Shown here: in pieces, positions 56,843-64,000 of the stretch
Numbering within the stretch: position 1 is the first letter of the stretch
Layout: each line of letters begins with the position of its first letter
DNA from: Gillisia sp. UBA3175
GTDB taxonomy: Bacteria; Bacteroidota; Bacteroidia; Flavobacteriales; Flavobacteriaceae
DNA length: 64,000 nucleotides
Assembly: GCA_002364325.1 (NCBI GenBank)
Contig: DEXV01000006.1
Coordinates: 28,039 to 92,038, forward strand
Reading direction: 5' to 3'
The notes under the pieces: model-generated
Databases searched by the model: none
What the model saw: the letters and a program-made list of their open reading frames with translations, nothing else
Told to the model about the DNA's origin: nothing
Made by a program: the position numbers and the translations under genes

Positions 56843-57601
56843 ATGAAAAAGATAAAAAAAACCAGACTAGCCATTTTAAGCACAATTATAATGACCGTTT
56901 TCGCCTTTATTGCTTGCAGTAATGATGACACGAATATTTCTGAAACAGAAACAACAGGAGAACTACACGCTGCATTTGCAGAATTTGATACCGACGAAAC
57001 TTCTATATATTTAAGTGGAAGTAATGTAGTTATTGAGACCACCGGAAATCCAAATCATACCAGCGTTTATTGGGGAGAAGGAAATGCATTATATATGGAA
57101 GAACCAAATGTAGCATTAACTCCGAGTATAATTCCAAATTATGATGCTTCAGCCACATTAACGGTTTCCCAAAATCCTCAAAAAGCAAGTTCTTCCACCG
57201 CAACTAGGTTAGGAGCAATTGGAATTGCAATAAGTGGTGCCGCTATATTTAATGATCAGGAAGGAAATGGAGCCTTAGATCAGGCTGCTGCAAGTTTAGA
57301 TTATACCGGTGGGCATATTGGGCCACAAGAGTATCATTACCATTTAGAACCGAAAGCTTGGACAGAAGATGACGATAAATTGGTAGGGATCCTGGCAGAT
57401 GGATTTTTTATCTACGGAAGAAAATGTAATTCTACAGGAACTTATCCAATAGATTTAGATGCTTCAGGAGGACATACGAGTATTACACAACATAACACAC
57501 AAACTGAATACCATTATCACATAGAAAATGAATTATACAACAATCAATATTACATTATTTTTCCGGGAGCATATCAAGGGACACCAAGTTCTATTAATTA
57601 A
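56843..57601 (+). CDS. YHYH-domain lipoprotein A
   Basis: A 252-residue lipoprotein (lipobox F-I-A-C25). The mature part has the YHYH domain, with two similar His-rich modules: GGHIGPQEYHYH (about residues 156-167) and GGHTS...TEYHYH (about 211-229). They are separated by a VGILADGFFIYG strand and a YPIDLDASGG loop. Repeated GH and YHYH clusters suggest metal binding at the cell surface. The domain's role is not known. It is followed by an overlapping gene for a YwqK-like lipoprotein. Confidence 0.82.
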   Translation: MKKIKKTRLAILSTIIMTVFAFIACSNDDTNISETETTGELHAAFAEFDTDETSIYLSGSNVVIETTGNPNHTSVYWGEGNALYMEEPNVALTPSIIPNYDASATLTVSQNPQKASSSTATRLGAIGIAISGAAIFNDQEGNGALDQAAASLDYTGGHIGPQEYHYHLEPKAWTEDDDKLVGILADGFFIYGRKCNSTGTYPIDLDASGGHTSITQHNTQTEYHYHIENELYNNQYYIIFPGAYQGTPSSIN

Positions 57602-58172
57602 ATTCTTACTAGTTATAGGGTTAGTGCTGCTTTCTGCTTGCCAGAAACGAAAAGATAATGTGCTTACTATTAGCGATTTACAAATCGATAAGGCAGAACT
57701 TCAACTTAAGCCTCTCGAGGGAAAATGGTACTATGCTGGAAAAGCTTTTCACGGCTTTGCGATTAGTTATTATCCAACTGGTCGATTAGAATCGAGAATA
57801 GGTTATTTTGATGGCAAAAAACAAGGACTTGCGGAAGTTTGGTATGCCGATGGAACCCTTGCAAAGCAGTCATTTTATAATGAGAACCAACTCGAAGGTT
57901 CGCTTAAAAGTTGGTGGCCCGATGGAACGCTTAGTGCAGAATCCAATTATAAAAATAGAGCGCGCCATGGAATACAAAAAAAATGGTTCCCAAACGGGCA
58001 ACTTGCAAGGAAGACAACTTATAGAGATGGTTTTGAGAATGGTTTGCAACAAGCATGGTTAGAAAATGGGAAGATCTACGTGAATTATGAAGCTAAGAAC
58101 GGGCGTGTTTTTGGAATGAAAAGAACGAATTTATGTTATCAATTAAAAGATGAAAATGTACAATATCAATAA
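57528..58172 (+). CDS. YwqK/MORN-repeat lipoprotein
   Basis: A 214-residue lipoprotein (lipobox L-L-S-A-C38) with about four repeats of the toxin-antitoxin YwqK type: GKAFHGFAISYYPTGRLES, then YFDGKKQGLAEVWYADG, and so on to WLENGK. Despite the family name, no toxin gene is near, and surface MORN-like repeats may simply bind protein or lipid. The only ATG (57528) lies 74 bases inside the YHYH gene in another frame; the real start could be an ATT near 57596, giving a normal-length signal peptide. Confidence 0.75.
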   Translation: MNYTTINITLFFREHIKGHQVLLIKFLLVIGLVLLSACQKRKDNVLTISDLQIDKAELQLKPLEGKWYYAGKAFHGFAISYYPTGRLESRIGYFDGKKQGLAEVWYADGTLAKQSFYNENQLEGSLKSWWPDGTLSAESNYKNRARHGIQKKWFPNGQLARKTTYRDGFENGLQQAWLENGKIYVNYEAKNGRVFGMKRTNLCYQLKDENVQYQ

Positions 58173-58815
58173 AATTTTTGGAATGCTAAGCTTGCTTATT
58201 CTCGTAGTAAGTTGTGAAAATACAGACGAGCAAACAAGTAGGGTAGAATCACTTCCTTATTATAACGAAGCTAGTTTCACTCCACAATGGTTAAAACCGA
58301 ACAGTATACAGGTTGAAGCATTCCATAAGATACCGAGTTTTAGTTTAACAGATCAGGAAGGAGCTACTATCACCAATGAAACTTTTAAGGATAAGATCTA
58401 TGTAGCCGATTTTTTCTTTACCACTTGCCCGGGAATTTGCTTGAAGATGACAGATAATATGAGCGTGTTGCAAGAGGAGTTTAAAGAAGATAAGGAAGTT
58501 TTATTACTGTCACATTCGGTTACACCAGATTATGATTCGGTAGCAATACTTAAAAAGTATGCCGTTGAAAATGAGGTGATTTCTGAAAAATGGCATTTGG
58601 TAACTGGGGAAAGAAATGAAATCTATGATTTAGGTCGAAATTCTTATTTCGTGGAAGAAGATCTAGGAGAATCCAAAACAGAGGAAGATTTTTTACACAC
58701 CGAAAACTTTGTGTTAATAGATAAGAATAAACACATAAGAGGAATTTATAATGGATTAAATAAAACAGCAATTCAGCAACTAATTGCCGATATACAAACC
58801 TTAAAAAAAGAATAA
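58150..58815 (+). CDS. SCO1/SenC-type thioredoxin-fold lipoprotein
   Basis: A 221-residue lipoprotein (lipobox L-V-V-S-C22). The thioredoxin-like domain has the copper/redox motif C93-PGI-C97 in TTCPGICLKM and the distal histidine in FLHTENF (about residue 181). All three metal ligands of SCO proteins are present. SCO1 delivers copper to cytochrome oxidase or acts as a thiol reductase. No oxidase gene is adjacent; the neighbours are His-rich YHYH proteins. It overlaps the upstream gene by 23 bases. Confidence 0.88.
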   Translation: MKMYNINKIFGMLSLLILVVSCENTDEQTSRVESLPYYNEASFTPQWLKPNSIQVEAFHKIPSFSLTDQEGATITNETFKDKIYVADFFFTTCPGICLKMTDNMSVLQEEFKEDKEVLLLSHSVTPDYDSVAILKKYAVENEVISEKWHLVTGERNEIYDLGRNSYFVEEDLGESKTEEDFLHTENFVLIDKNKHIRGIYNGLNKTAIQQLIADIQTLKKE

Positions 58816-58894
58816 GCGCCTATGAAGAAAAAAAGTCTATTTGCTAGACCCTGCTAGATGGTCTAAAGAATAGCGGATTAGCCAAAATTATTTC

Positions 58895-58945
58895 AAACCC
58901 CAATCACGAGTTCTATTATTAGGACAATGCGGTTGGGGTTTAATT
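58895..58945 (+). terminator. Terminator after the SCO1-like gene
   Basis: AAACCCCAA pairs with TTGGGGTTT across a loop of about 28 bases, followed by an AT-rich tail. The loop is long, so confidence is moderate. Confidence 0.55.
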
Positions 58946-59035
58946 TTATTAATAATGTGGGAGTCATACTATGAAACTAGCATTGAAACTAAGATGATTT
59001 TAATGCCTATTTTTTTTTACTGAGCACAATCACAG

Positions 59036-59062
59036 ATTCACTTAATAGTTTGGATGATTCAC
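59036..59062 (+). promoter_or_regulatory. Pair of TTCAC repeats, 21-bp period, before YHYH operon B
   Basis: ATTCACTTAA at 59036 and ATTCACAGAATAC at 59057, 21 bases apart. The second half-site is identical over 12 bases to that at 52165 (ATTCACAGAATA). It lies 114 bases before the YHYH gene start. Inferred LytTR operator. Confidence 0.72.
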
Positions 59063-59175
59063 AGAATACTCAAAATTCCTCTTAAACAAATCCAGATCTT
59101 TGATAAGAAAGGTTGGGCTAAAGCGCACTTTATTATAAAACTTAACCTCTAAATAATCAAAACAAACAGTACAAA

Positions 59176-60180
59176 ATGAAAAGTAAAATGATTAAAACTC
59201 CAATGAAATTTTCCGCGATAGTTTTCACACTTCTAGTTTGTGTTGCTTGTGGTTGTGAGAGCGATAATAACGATATAACTACAGATCCAGCTGAAGGTAT
59301 TGTTCTAGATGTAGATGCCTCATTATTTTTAACAAACACTTCAGCAGTAAAAATCACAACAGTTCCATGTACATTATCTGATGGCACGGTAACAGATTGT
59401 TATCAAATAGTAGCAACCAGCACCCCATCAGATCATGAAATGGGTCCTTGGTGTCCAGATAATATTTCTGATGATGCAACTGCAGGTGGAATTTGGTTAG
59501 AAAACGGACAAGTATATGATGTAGATGGCGCGTTTATTGAAAATATGGCAACCTTTTACAACGACACGACTTGGCTAATGTATGATGCTAATGGAGACAT
59601 TTATAAAACAGCAACCGAAGATGACTGTGCAAATGCTGCAAATCCTAATGTGGGAGCCGTGTATGAGAATTTTTGCGTAGAGTGTTTGCCATCTTATGTT
59701 GCAGATCTAACACAAACCTACCTTATACCAATTACACCTGTTAAATTATCTAGTTCTCTTGCCTTTGGAGGACCAGGAGGACCTCCAGGCATAGGAGAAC
59801 AAGGACCATCGCAAAGAGGAATAGCTTTTAACGGGGTTGTCTTTGATGCACCTGCGCCAACAGATGCTATTTTAGGAGCCTATACTTTGGCACCTTTTGA
59901 TGATGCCGGTGGACATATTAATTTAAATGCAGGCTATCATTATCATGCTGCAACAGGTGTATCTACTAAAATTAGCCAAATAGATAATCACGCCGCTATG
60001 ATTGGTTATGCTCTAGATGGTCATGGATTGTTTGCACAATTGGATACTGATGGTAATGAACCAATAGATTTGGATGATTGTAGAGGTCACTACGATGATA
60101 CCAGAGGATATCATTATCATGCCGATGCTCCAGGAAATAACAACTTTATAAATTGTTTATATGGCGCTTACGTTAATTAA
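59176..60180 (+). CDS. YHYH-domain lipoprotein B (long form)
   Basis: A 334-residue lipoprotein; the lipobox cysteine is probably in V-A-C-G-C near residue 25. Residues about 50-180 form an extra N-terminal part with several cysteines (VPCTLSDGTVTDCY, GPWCPDN, FCVECLPS). The C-terminal YHYH domain has the same two modules as protein A: GGHINLNAGYHYH and RGHYDDTRGYHYH, with PIDLDDC between. An internal GGPGGPPG loop precedes the domain. It is the first gene of a two-gene operon with its own LytTR-type site. Confidence 0.82.
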   Translation: MKSKMIKTPMKFSAIVFTLLVCVACGCESDNNDITTDPAEGIVLDVDASLFLTNTSAVKITTVPCTLSDGTVTDCYQIVATSTPSDHEMGPWCPDNISDDATAGGIWLENGQVYDVDGAFIENMATFYNDTTWLMYDANGDIYKTATEDDCANAANPNVGAVYENFCVECLPSYVADLTQTYLIPITPVKLSSSLAFGGPGGPPGIGEQGPSQRGIAFNGVVFDAPAPTDAILGAYTLAPFDDAGGHINLNAGYHYHAATGVSTKISQIDNHAAMIGYALDGHGLFAQLDTDGNEPIDLDDCRGHYDDTRGYHYHADAPGNNNFINCLYGAYVN

Positions 60181-60193
60181 AAATATAAAAATC

Positions 60194-60829
60194 ATGTTTA
60201 AAACAATCTTTTTTTTATTTTTTGTACTAACCTCCATTACGGCAAAAGCCCATCAACCAGATGTATCTACAACGATGTTGGTAGAAAAGGAAAATAACGT
60301 TTGGATCTTACAAATAAGTGCTTCTTTAACTGCTTTTCAGCAGGAAATTAGGACACATTATGCTGAAACACCATATAAAACCCCGGATGAGTTTCGGCAA
60401 ATGGTATTAGAACACATTAAAAAAAATCTTACAATAAGATTTAATAAAGAGCAAGAAATCACTTTGAGTGCGGGAATTGTAAAGTTAGGTCATGAAACCA
60501 AAGTTGTATTCGAGGTGTTTGGAGTACCATCAAATATAAAGTCAGTATATGTAAAAAACACTGCATTTAAAGAGATCTATAAAAATCAAAGTGCCTTAGT
60601 ATTATTGAAAGATGGTTTTGAAAAAGAACATTTTATTTTAAATGAAGCTAACGATCATACACTTAGTTTACAGGTAGATAATGATGAGTTCTTGGTAATG
60701 GAATCTGATCAATCTAAATTTTTAACTTCAAGAATGCTAAAGAGTTTAATAGCTGTTTTAATCCTATTATTTTTCTCCATCTTTTCTATAAAAAAAATAA
60801 ACTCCATTCTTAGGATGGATTCACGATGA
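60194..60829 (+). CDS. Secreted protein with C-terminal membrane anchor (DUF6702-like?)
   Basis: A 211-residue protein from the ATG at 60194; an in-frame ATG at 60161 would overlap the YHYH gene and spoil the signal peptide. The signal peptide ends at A-K-A, followed by HQPDVSTTMLVEKENNVW, and a membrane segment with a basic tail closes the protein (about residues 180-205). The domain between resembles the DUF6702/HupE-type N-terminal domain, but only loosely. It follows YHYH protein B by 13 bases and is surely co-transcribed. Confidence 0.65.
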   Translation: MFKTIFFLFFVLTSITAKAHQPDVSTTMLVEKENNVWILQISASLTAFQQEIRTHYAETPYKTPDEFRQMVLEHIKKNLTIRFNKEQEITLSAGIVKLGHETKVVFEVFGVPSNIKSVYVKNTAFKEIYKNQSALVLLKDGFEKEHFILNEANDHTLSLQVDNDEFLVMESDQSKFLTSRMLKSLIAVLILLFFSIFSIKKINSILRMDSR

Positions 60830-61235
60830 ATTCTAATACTACGGATTTTGAAACATTTGATTATTATTTATAAACATTTTTTGAGGTCATAACACCAGAA
60901 TCAAGAGTTAACTATCAAAGCTTTATTATTGCAAAACTTACTTTAATTATTTTAGCTATTAAAATATATCCTTAAAGTTTGATAAACATTCGTTTATTAT
61001 TATTGTAAGAAAAGTTGAACAAAAGCTACTTAAAAATTTAAGCCCCATATCTACCATAACTAACTTGCGCGTGGATCCTGTGCTGTTTTTATAGCGTACG
61101 GGAAGTTAAGCGTTAAATAAAAACAGCATAGGGCGCAAACTACTTTTGACGCATCTGGTACAGTAAAAAATGAGGATTTTACTGGGGTTTCCAATCCATT
61201 TACTGTAAAATTAGGATAATTTGCGTCAAGGTCAT

Positions 61236-61249
61236 TTGTCATGACAATG
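61236..61249. repeat. 14-base palindromic repeat, copy 1
   Basis: TTGTCATGACAATG; the first 12 bases are a perfect palindrome. An identical 14-mer occurs at 62916-62929, so the pair flanks the relaxase and DUF6730 genes. Confidence 0.6.
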
Positions 61250-61250
61250 G

Positions 61251-61700
61251 CTATTTTTTTCCTTCCAACCACTGAATAAAATCATCTTGAACTTCCGGGT
61301 TTTTCGAGAAATATTTTTGATATTTTTCATTGCTAGTTTCTATAAGGATTTGATAGAGTTCAAACTTTTCGTTCTGTCTTTCATGCAAAGAATACCCAAA
61401 ATAACCCAAGAGACTTAATGAAATGATACCCAGTGAACAAACCAGAATCAACAGATAATTAGGGATTATCCGTGCATGTTTTAACTTCTTCTCTATACTC
61501 TTGAGAACTTCATCTTTCAAGCTGTTTTCTTCTTTCTGTTTCTCTAGGAAAATGTTCAGGTTCTTTTCTAGTGCTTCTGTAGTAATGGGAATTCTTAAAT
61601 TTAAGAGTTGCTTTGAAAGCAGTTCAAGTTTTAAAATAGCAGTTTTAAAATCCGCCATCTCATCGGTCATGAGCTCCATAATTTCGTCTAGCTTTTTCAT
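61251..61700 (-). CDS. Mobilization-associated membrane protein (DUF6730-like)
   Basis: A 149-residue protein: a long helical N-terminal half (about residues 1-78), one membrane segment (about 83-105) and a charged tail. This protein type regularly follows the relaxase gene in Bacteroidota elements and is assigned to DUF6730. It starts 12 bases after the relaxase stop. Its role in transfer is not known. Confidence 0.72.
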   Translation of the reverse strand: MKKLDEIMELMTDEMADFKTAILKLELLSKQLLNLRIPITTEALEKNLNIFLEKQKEENSLKDEVLKSIEKKLKHARIIPNYLLILVCSLGIISLSLLGYFGYSLHERQNEKFELYQILIETSNEKYQKYFSKNPEVQDDFIQWLEGKK

Positions 61701-61712
61701 CTTTTTAATTGT

Positions 61713-62579
61713 TTAAAATCCTATTCCCGCATCTAAGCTTCTTTTAATTACTTGTTTCACTAAGCCTTTGGCGATACTTGCAGCCATATTTGTGCTGAGT
61801 TGCACTGTTTTATCCATCAGTTTTAAACTGCTGGGCACTTCTTTCATTCTTGAGTATCCTAAATTCTGACTGATCTCTCCAATGAGTTTAGCGCCAGTCA
61901 TAGACCTATGAACATCACTTCCTTTTAAATTGATGCCTTTGTATTCAAATCGAAAACCTTGCAACTGATTGGATTTATTGATGCTTGGAATAACGTTTAC
62001 TTGGTTCGCCTTCATCTTGCTGATATATTCATCTAATGATTTAGGCCTAGATTCCAATACCCGATCATGGATCTGCTTTATTATCAATCGCTGCGGATTT
62101 AGTTCCTGTAATTTTTCTTGTTGGACTTCCCGCACTCTGGTCAGTCCTAATTCTTTTGCAACATTGTCTGCAGCTAGCTGACTTCTTTTCCCAATAAAAC
62201 TGTCATTATAAGCTTTTCCATCAAAGCCAATCCGGTTGGTATAAATATGCACGTGAGTATGTTCTTTATCCCGGTGAACAAATCCAATGGATTGATTGTT
62301 TTGCAAATTCATCTCCTTTAAAAATTTTTTAGTAATTTCTTCCAAGTCTTTTACGCTTAAATCCTTTCCATCTTCGATCGTGGGGCTTAGTATAAAACTC
62401 AAGGTGTTATTCATGCAACGCTCATTTTGAGACTGAATGATCTTAAACTCTTCCGTGATCTCTTCGGGAGTATCCCCTGCCAGATATTCCTTCAGTACTA
62501 CTTCAGCATCCTTTTCTTGGTTCCATCCATAACCTATAGATACTCCTGTTCTCGCTATGGAATGTCCCTTGCCAATCAT
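61713..62579 (-). CDS. Relaxase (MobA/VirD2-like mobilization nuclease)
   Basis: A 288-residue relaxase domain protein. The metal-binding three-histidine motif is H107-T-H109-V-H111 in KEHTHVHIYTNR. The N-terminus GKGHSIARTG...YGWNQE is typical of the Bacteroidota group; the nicking tyrosine is probably Y17. It overlaps the MobC-like gene by four bases. It is short, with only a nuclease domain and a brief tail, as in mobilizable elements that borrow a transfer machine. Confidence 0.88.
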   Translation of the reverse strand: MIGKGHSIARTGVSIGYGWNQEKDAEVVLKEYLAGDTPEEITEEFKIIQSQNERCMNNTLSFILSPTIEDGKDLSVKDLEEITKKFLKEMNLQNNQSIGFVHRDKEHTHVHIYTNRIGFDGKAYNDSFIGKRSQLAADNVAKELGLTRVREVQQEKLQELNPQRLIIKQIHDRVLESRPKSLDEYISKMKANQVNVIPSINKSNQLQGFRFEYKGINLKGSDVHRSMTGAKLIGEISQNLGYSRMKEVPSSLKLMDKTVQLSTNMAASIAKGLVKQVIKRSLDAGIGF

Positions 62580-62953
62580 TTCTTGAAATTTTTTAAATGG
62601 GATCTGATTTCTTCGGCAAGCTCTTGTACTTCTTTGGCAAGTCTTGGATTCCCCTTTTTAAACATGTTGCTGATCCTACTAAAGTTGTTTTTATATTGAA
62701 TGAGTAATTGGTAACATTCTAGTTGCTCCTGAGTAATTCGTTCTACCATATTTATTTTAAAAGCTGTGGATCGCAGGTATTCCGAAAGGGAAATTCCAGC
62801 CCTGGCTGCTCTGTTTTTGAGCAACTTTTTCTCGTAGATCGAGCAGCGTATCTGGATGTATTCCCGTTTCATCTTTTCTTTTAAAATCTTTGCAACCTCC
62901 GGGAGCAAAGCAAGATTGTCATGACAATGACACATCTTGCTTTGCTTCTCCAA
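62576..62953 (-). CDS. MobC-like relaxosome accessory protein
   Basis: A 125-residue protein with the MobC/ribbon-helix-helix pattern: REYIQIRCSIYEKKLLKNRAARAGISLSEY (split in the middle), then helices to the C-terminus. It helps the relaxase at oriT. A start at M28 (62872) is possible; then the palindrome at 62916 would lie upstream of the gene. It shares the ATGA overlap with the relaxase gene. Confidence 0.8.
   Translation of the reverse strand: MEKQSKMCHCHDNLALLPEVAKILKEKMKREYIQIRCSIYEKKLLKNRAARAGISLSEYLRSTAFKINMVERITQEQLECYQLLIQYKNNFSRISNMFKKGNPRLAKEVQELAEEIRSHLKNFKK
62916..62929. repeat. 14-base palindromic repeat, copy 2
   Basis: TTGTCATGACAATG, identical to 61236-61249. It lies in the first codons of the mobC-like gene, or just before it if the start at 62872 is right. 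Possibly part of oriT or a regulator site. Confidence 0.6.
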
Positions 62954-62975
62954 ATGGAATTCTTCCTTTGGGCGT

Positions 62976-63869
62976 TCACCGGAGGTTTTTAATTTTCTTA
63001 GCCAATTGTTTTTCTTTTCTAATTGAGATCAGTTGCTCATTCAAATCTTTATAACCGATATAGCATTCGCTTTTATCTTTCACATTGGAATATCTATCGG
63101 TTAGTTCTTTAGAATGAATTCTTCCGGACTCATCACGATCCAAATACAATTCAACTTCCTTATAATTTTCAAACAATTCCGACATTGGTTCTAAAAATGA
63201 GAGCGAGTTTAGAACAATCACATCGGAGTTTTTTAATTCATCTGGATATAACTCTGCCATTGATAACAGATCAAACATCCCTTCTATAATTATCAAACGG
63301 TCTGCATTGTTTTTTAAATAAGTATAACTCTTTGGGGAACTGGAGATTTTAAAATATTTGTTGCGAAGTTCCCAACCGCCTTCCTTATTCTGAAGACCAA
63401 TAGAAAAATAGGACTTATCCTTAATTTGATAAGTAATTTCCTTGCAGTATTGTTGAGCTGTTTTTATAGAAATCATTCTGTCTTTCAAATATTGAATCAA
63501 CGCCTGATGTTGGATAGGTTTCACTTCTATAATTTCAATATTCGGACTTGTTGGCTTTTTTAAAATGGGCTGCTGAAAAAAAAAGAAGTCCTTTTCTTTA
63601 GTACTTAAATACGCTAGTGCTTCTTTAACAGAACACTTTTTCATCGCTACGATCAAATCCAGCCCGTTTCCGCCTGTTCCTAGTCCATGGTCATACCATT
63701 TGTTTAAAAACAAAGAAACTTTGAAAGAGGCCTGCGTTTCTGACCGAAGGGGACTCAGAAACCAGGCTTCTTTCTCCGTTGTCCTGCTCGGAAAGTGCCC
63801 GAAGCTGGCCAGCGTTTTTACGATGGAAAGCGTTCGGGCTCTTTCGCAGGTTATTCTTTTCAAACTCAT
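62976..63869 (-). CDS. Toprim/zinc-finger primase-like protein of the element
   Basis: A 297-residue protein. The N-terminal part resembles a CHC2-type zinc finger domain (WYDHGLGTGGNGLDLIVA is the typical following block), but most zinc cysteines are not evident. The C-terminal half is a Toprim domain: LIIIEGMFDLLS with the glutamate, and YLDRDESGR with the DxD. Such proteins are common in Bacteroidota mobile elements beside the mob genes, where they may prime replication of transferred DNA. The upstream context is cut by the window end. Confidence 0.82.
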   Translation of the reverse strand: MSLKRITCERARTLSIVKTLASFGHFPSRTTEKEAWFLSPLRSETQASFKVSLFLNKWYDHGLGTGGNGLDLIVAMKKCSVKEALAYLSTKEKDFFFFQQPILKKPTSPNIEIIEVKPIQHQALIQYLKDRMISIKTAQQYCKEITYQIKDKSYFSIGLQNKEGGWELRNKYFKISSSPKSYTYLKNNADRLIIIEGMFDLLSMAELYPDELKNSDVIVLNSLSFLEPMSELFENYKEVELYLDRDESGRIHSKELTDRYSNVKDKSECYIGYKDLNEQLISIRKEKQLAKKIKNLR

Positions 63870-63964
63870 AATATCTTATTTTACTATTTCTATTTTTTCT
63901 TTCAGCAGCATTTTTTTTGAGTGGAATTGTGCTTATTTGTTAGGTTCCTTATTCTTTAATTAGT

Positions 63965-64000
63965 TGTCATCATTTTATTTTTGATGACAGTTTGATGACA
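63965..64000. repeat. Three TGATGACA repeats at the window end
   Basis: TGATGACA at 63982-63989 and 63993-64000, and its reverse complement TGTCATCA at 63965-63972. Two direct copies 11 bases apart and one inverted make a small repeat cluster upstream of the primase-like gene. It could be an operator or iteron group that continues past the end. Confidence 0.5.

Larger units (their letters stand above)
48621..64000. mobile_element. Integrative (mobilizable) genomic island, left part
   Basis: The region begins at a truncated tRNA-Met, has a tyrosine recombinase as its first gene, carries two-component and surface-protein cargo, and reaches a mobilization module (primase-like, MobC-like, relaxase) at the window end. 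The right boundary and intact tRNA-Met are not in the window. No conjugative transfer (tra) genes are visible, so I call it mobilizable; such genes could be beyond the end. Boundaries beyond the left one are inferred. Confidence 0.75.

Noticed and set aside
57528..58172. A toxin-antitoxin pair based on the YwqK-like repeats
   Set aside because: No small toxin gene is adjacent, and the protein is a lipoprotein in a surface-protein operon.
61060..61272. A 70-codon minus-strand frame after the DUF6730-like gene
   Set aside because: It overlaps the end of that gene, has no signal, domain or good start, and its composition looks random. A coding role cannot be excluded but is not supported.
48621..64000. 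CRISPR array, phage structural genes or insertion sequences in the island
   Set aside because: No regularly spaced repeats, no capsid, tail or terminase genes and no transposase frames were seen.

Overview
The window is AT-rich chromosomal DNA from a marine-type member of the Bacteroidota, almost certainly family Flavobacteriaceae. The evidence is the gene content (hybrid two-component regulator, DUF2797, GH3-like and DUF6090 proteins, a FolK-deoxynucleoside kinase fusion), promoters of the TAnnTTTG type, and weak ribosome binding sites. No rRNA, CRISPR array or transposase was seen.

Left part (1-48.5 kb) is mostly conserved chromosome. It opens with an ergothioneine-type group (last codons of an egtB-like gene, egtD, a DUF427 gene, a class V aminotransferase). 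Next come folA, fabD, an amidohydrolase, a DegT aminotransferase and the Kdo transferase waaA. A cluster of tiny lipoproteins sharing an S-C-R lipobox follows. At 9.9-17.1 kb lies a damage-response cassette: a self-cleaving S24 repressor diverges from dinB, a short dnaE-like polymerase gene, a radical SAM DNA repair protein and a TIGR03915-type partner, with palindromic operators between repressor and dinB. Then come two more S-C-R lipoproteins, tRNA-Gly and tRNA-Leu, mutS, a small accessory stretch of secreted proteins including a lipoprotein gene broken by an in-frame stop, an ABC exporter, RNA methyltransferases, the folK-dNK fusion, an AsmA-like protein, a GH3-like protein, era, a SulP transporter, a carboxypeptidase-regulatory-domain gene split at a G6 tract, and a giant hybrid two-component protein whose phospho-accepting histidine is replaced by glutamine.

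Right part (48.6 kb to the end) looks like an integrated element. It starts at the 3' half of a tRNA-Met gene (with its terminator), followed directly by a tyrosine recombinase. It ends in the window with a mobilization module (primase-like protein, MobC-like, relaxase, DUF6730-like). The cargo is the most interesting part: a LytS/LytTR-type two-component system beside two copies of an EF-hand/CotH-kinase pair, a DUF6090 protein, two YHYH-domain lipoproteins, a YwqK/MORN-repeat lipoprotein, an SCO1-like lipoprotein and a membrane-anchored protein. Three cargo promoters carry the same pair of TTCAC repeats exactly 21 bp apart, as expected for LytTR binding sites. I propose one cell-surface regulon controlled by the local two-component system. 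The two EF-hand/CotH copies have decayed in complementary ways, so one intact gene of each kind remains.
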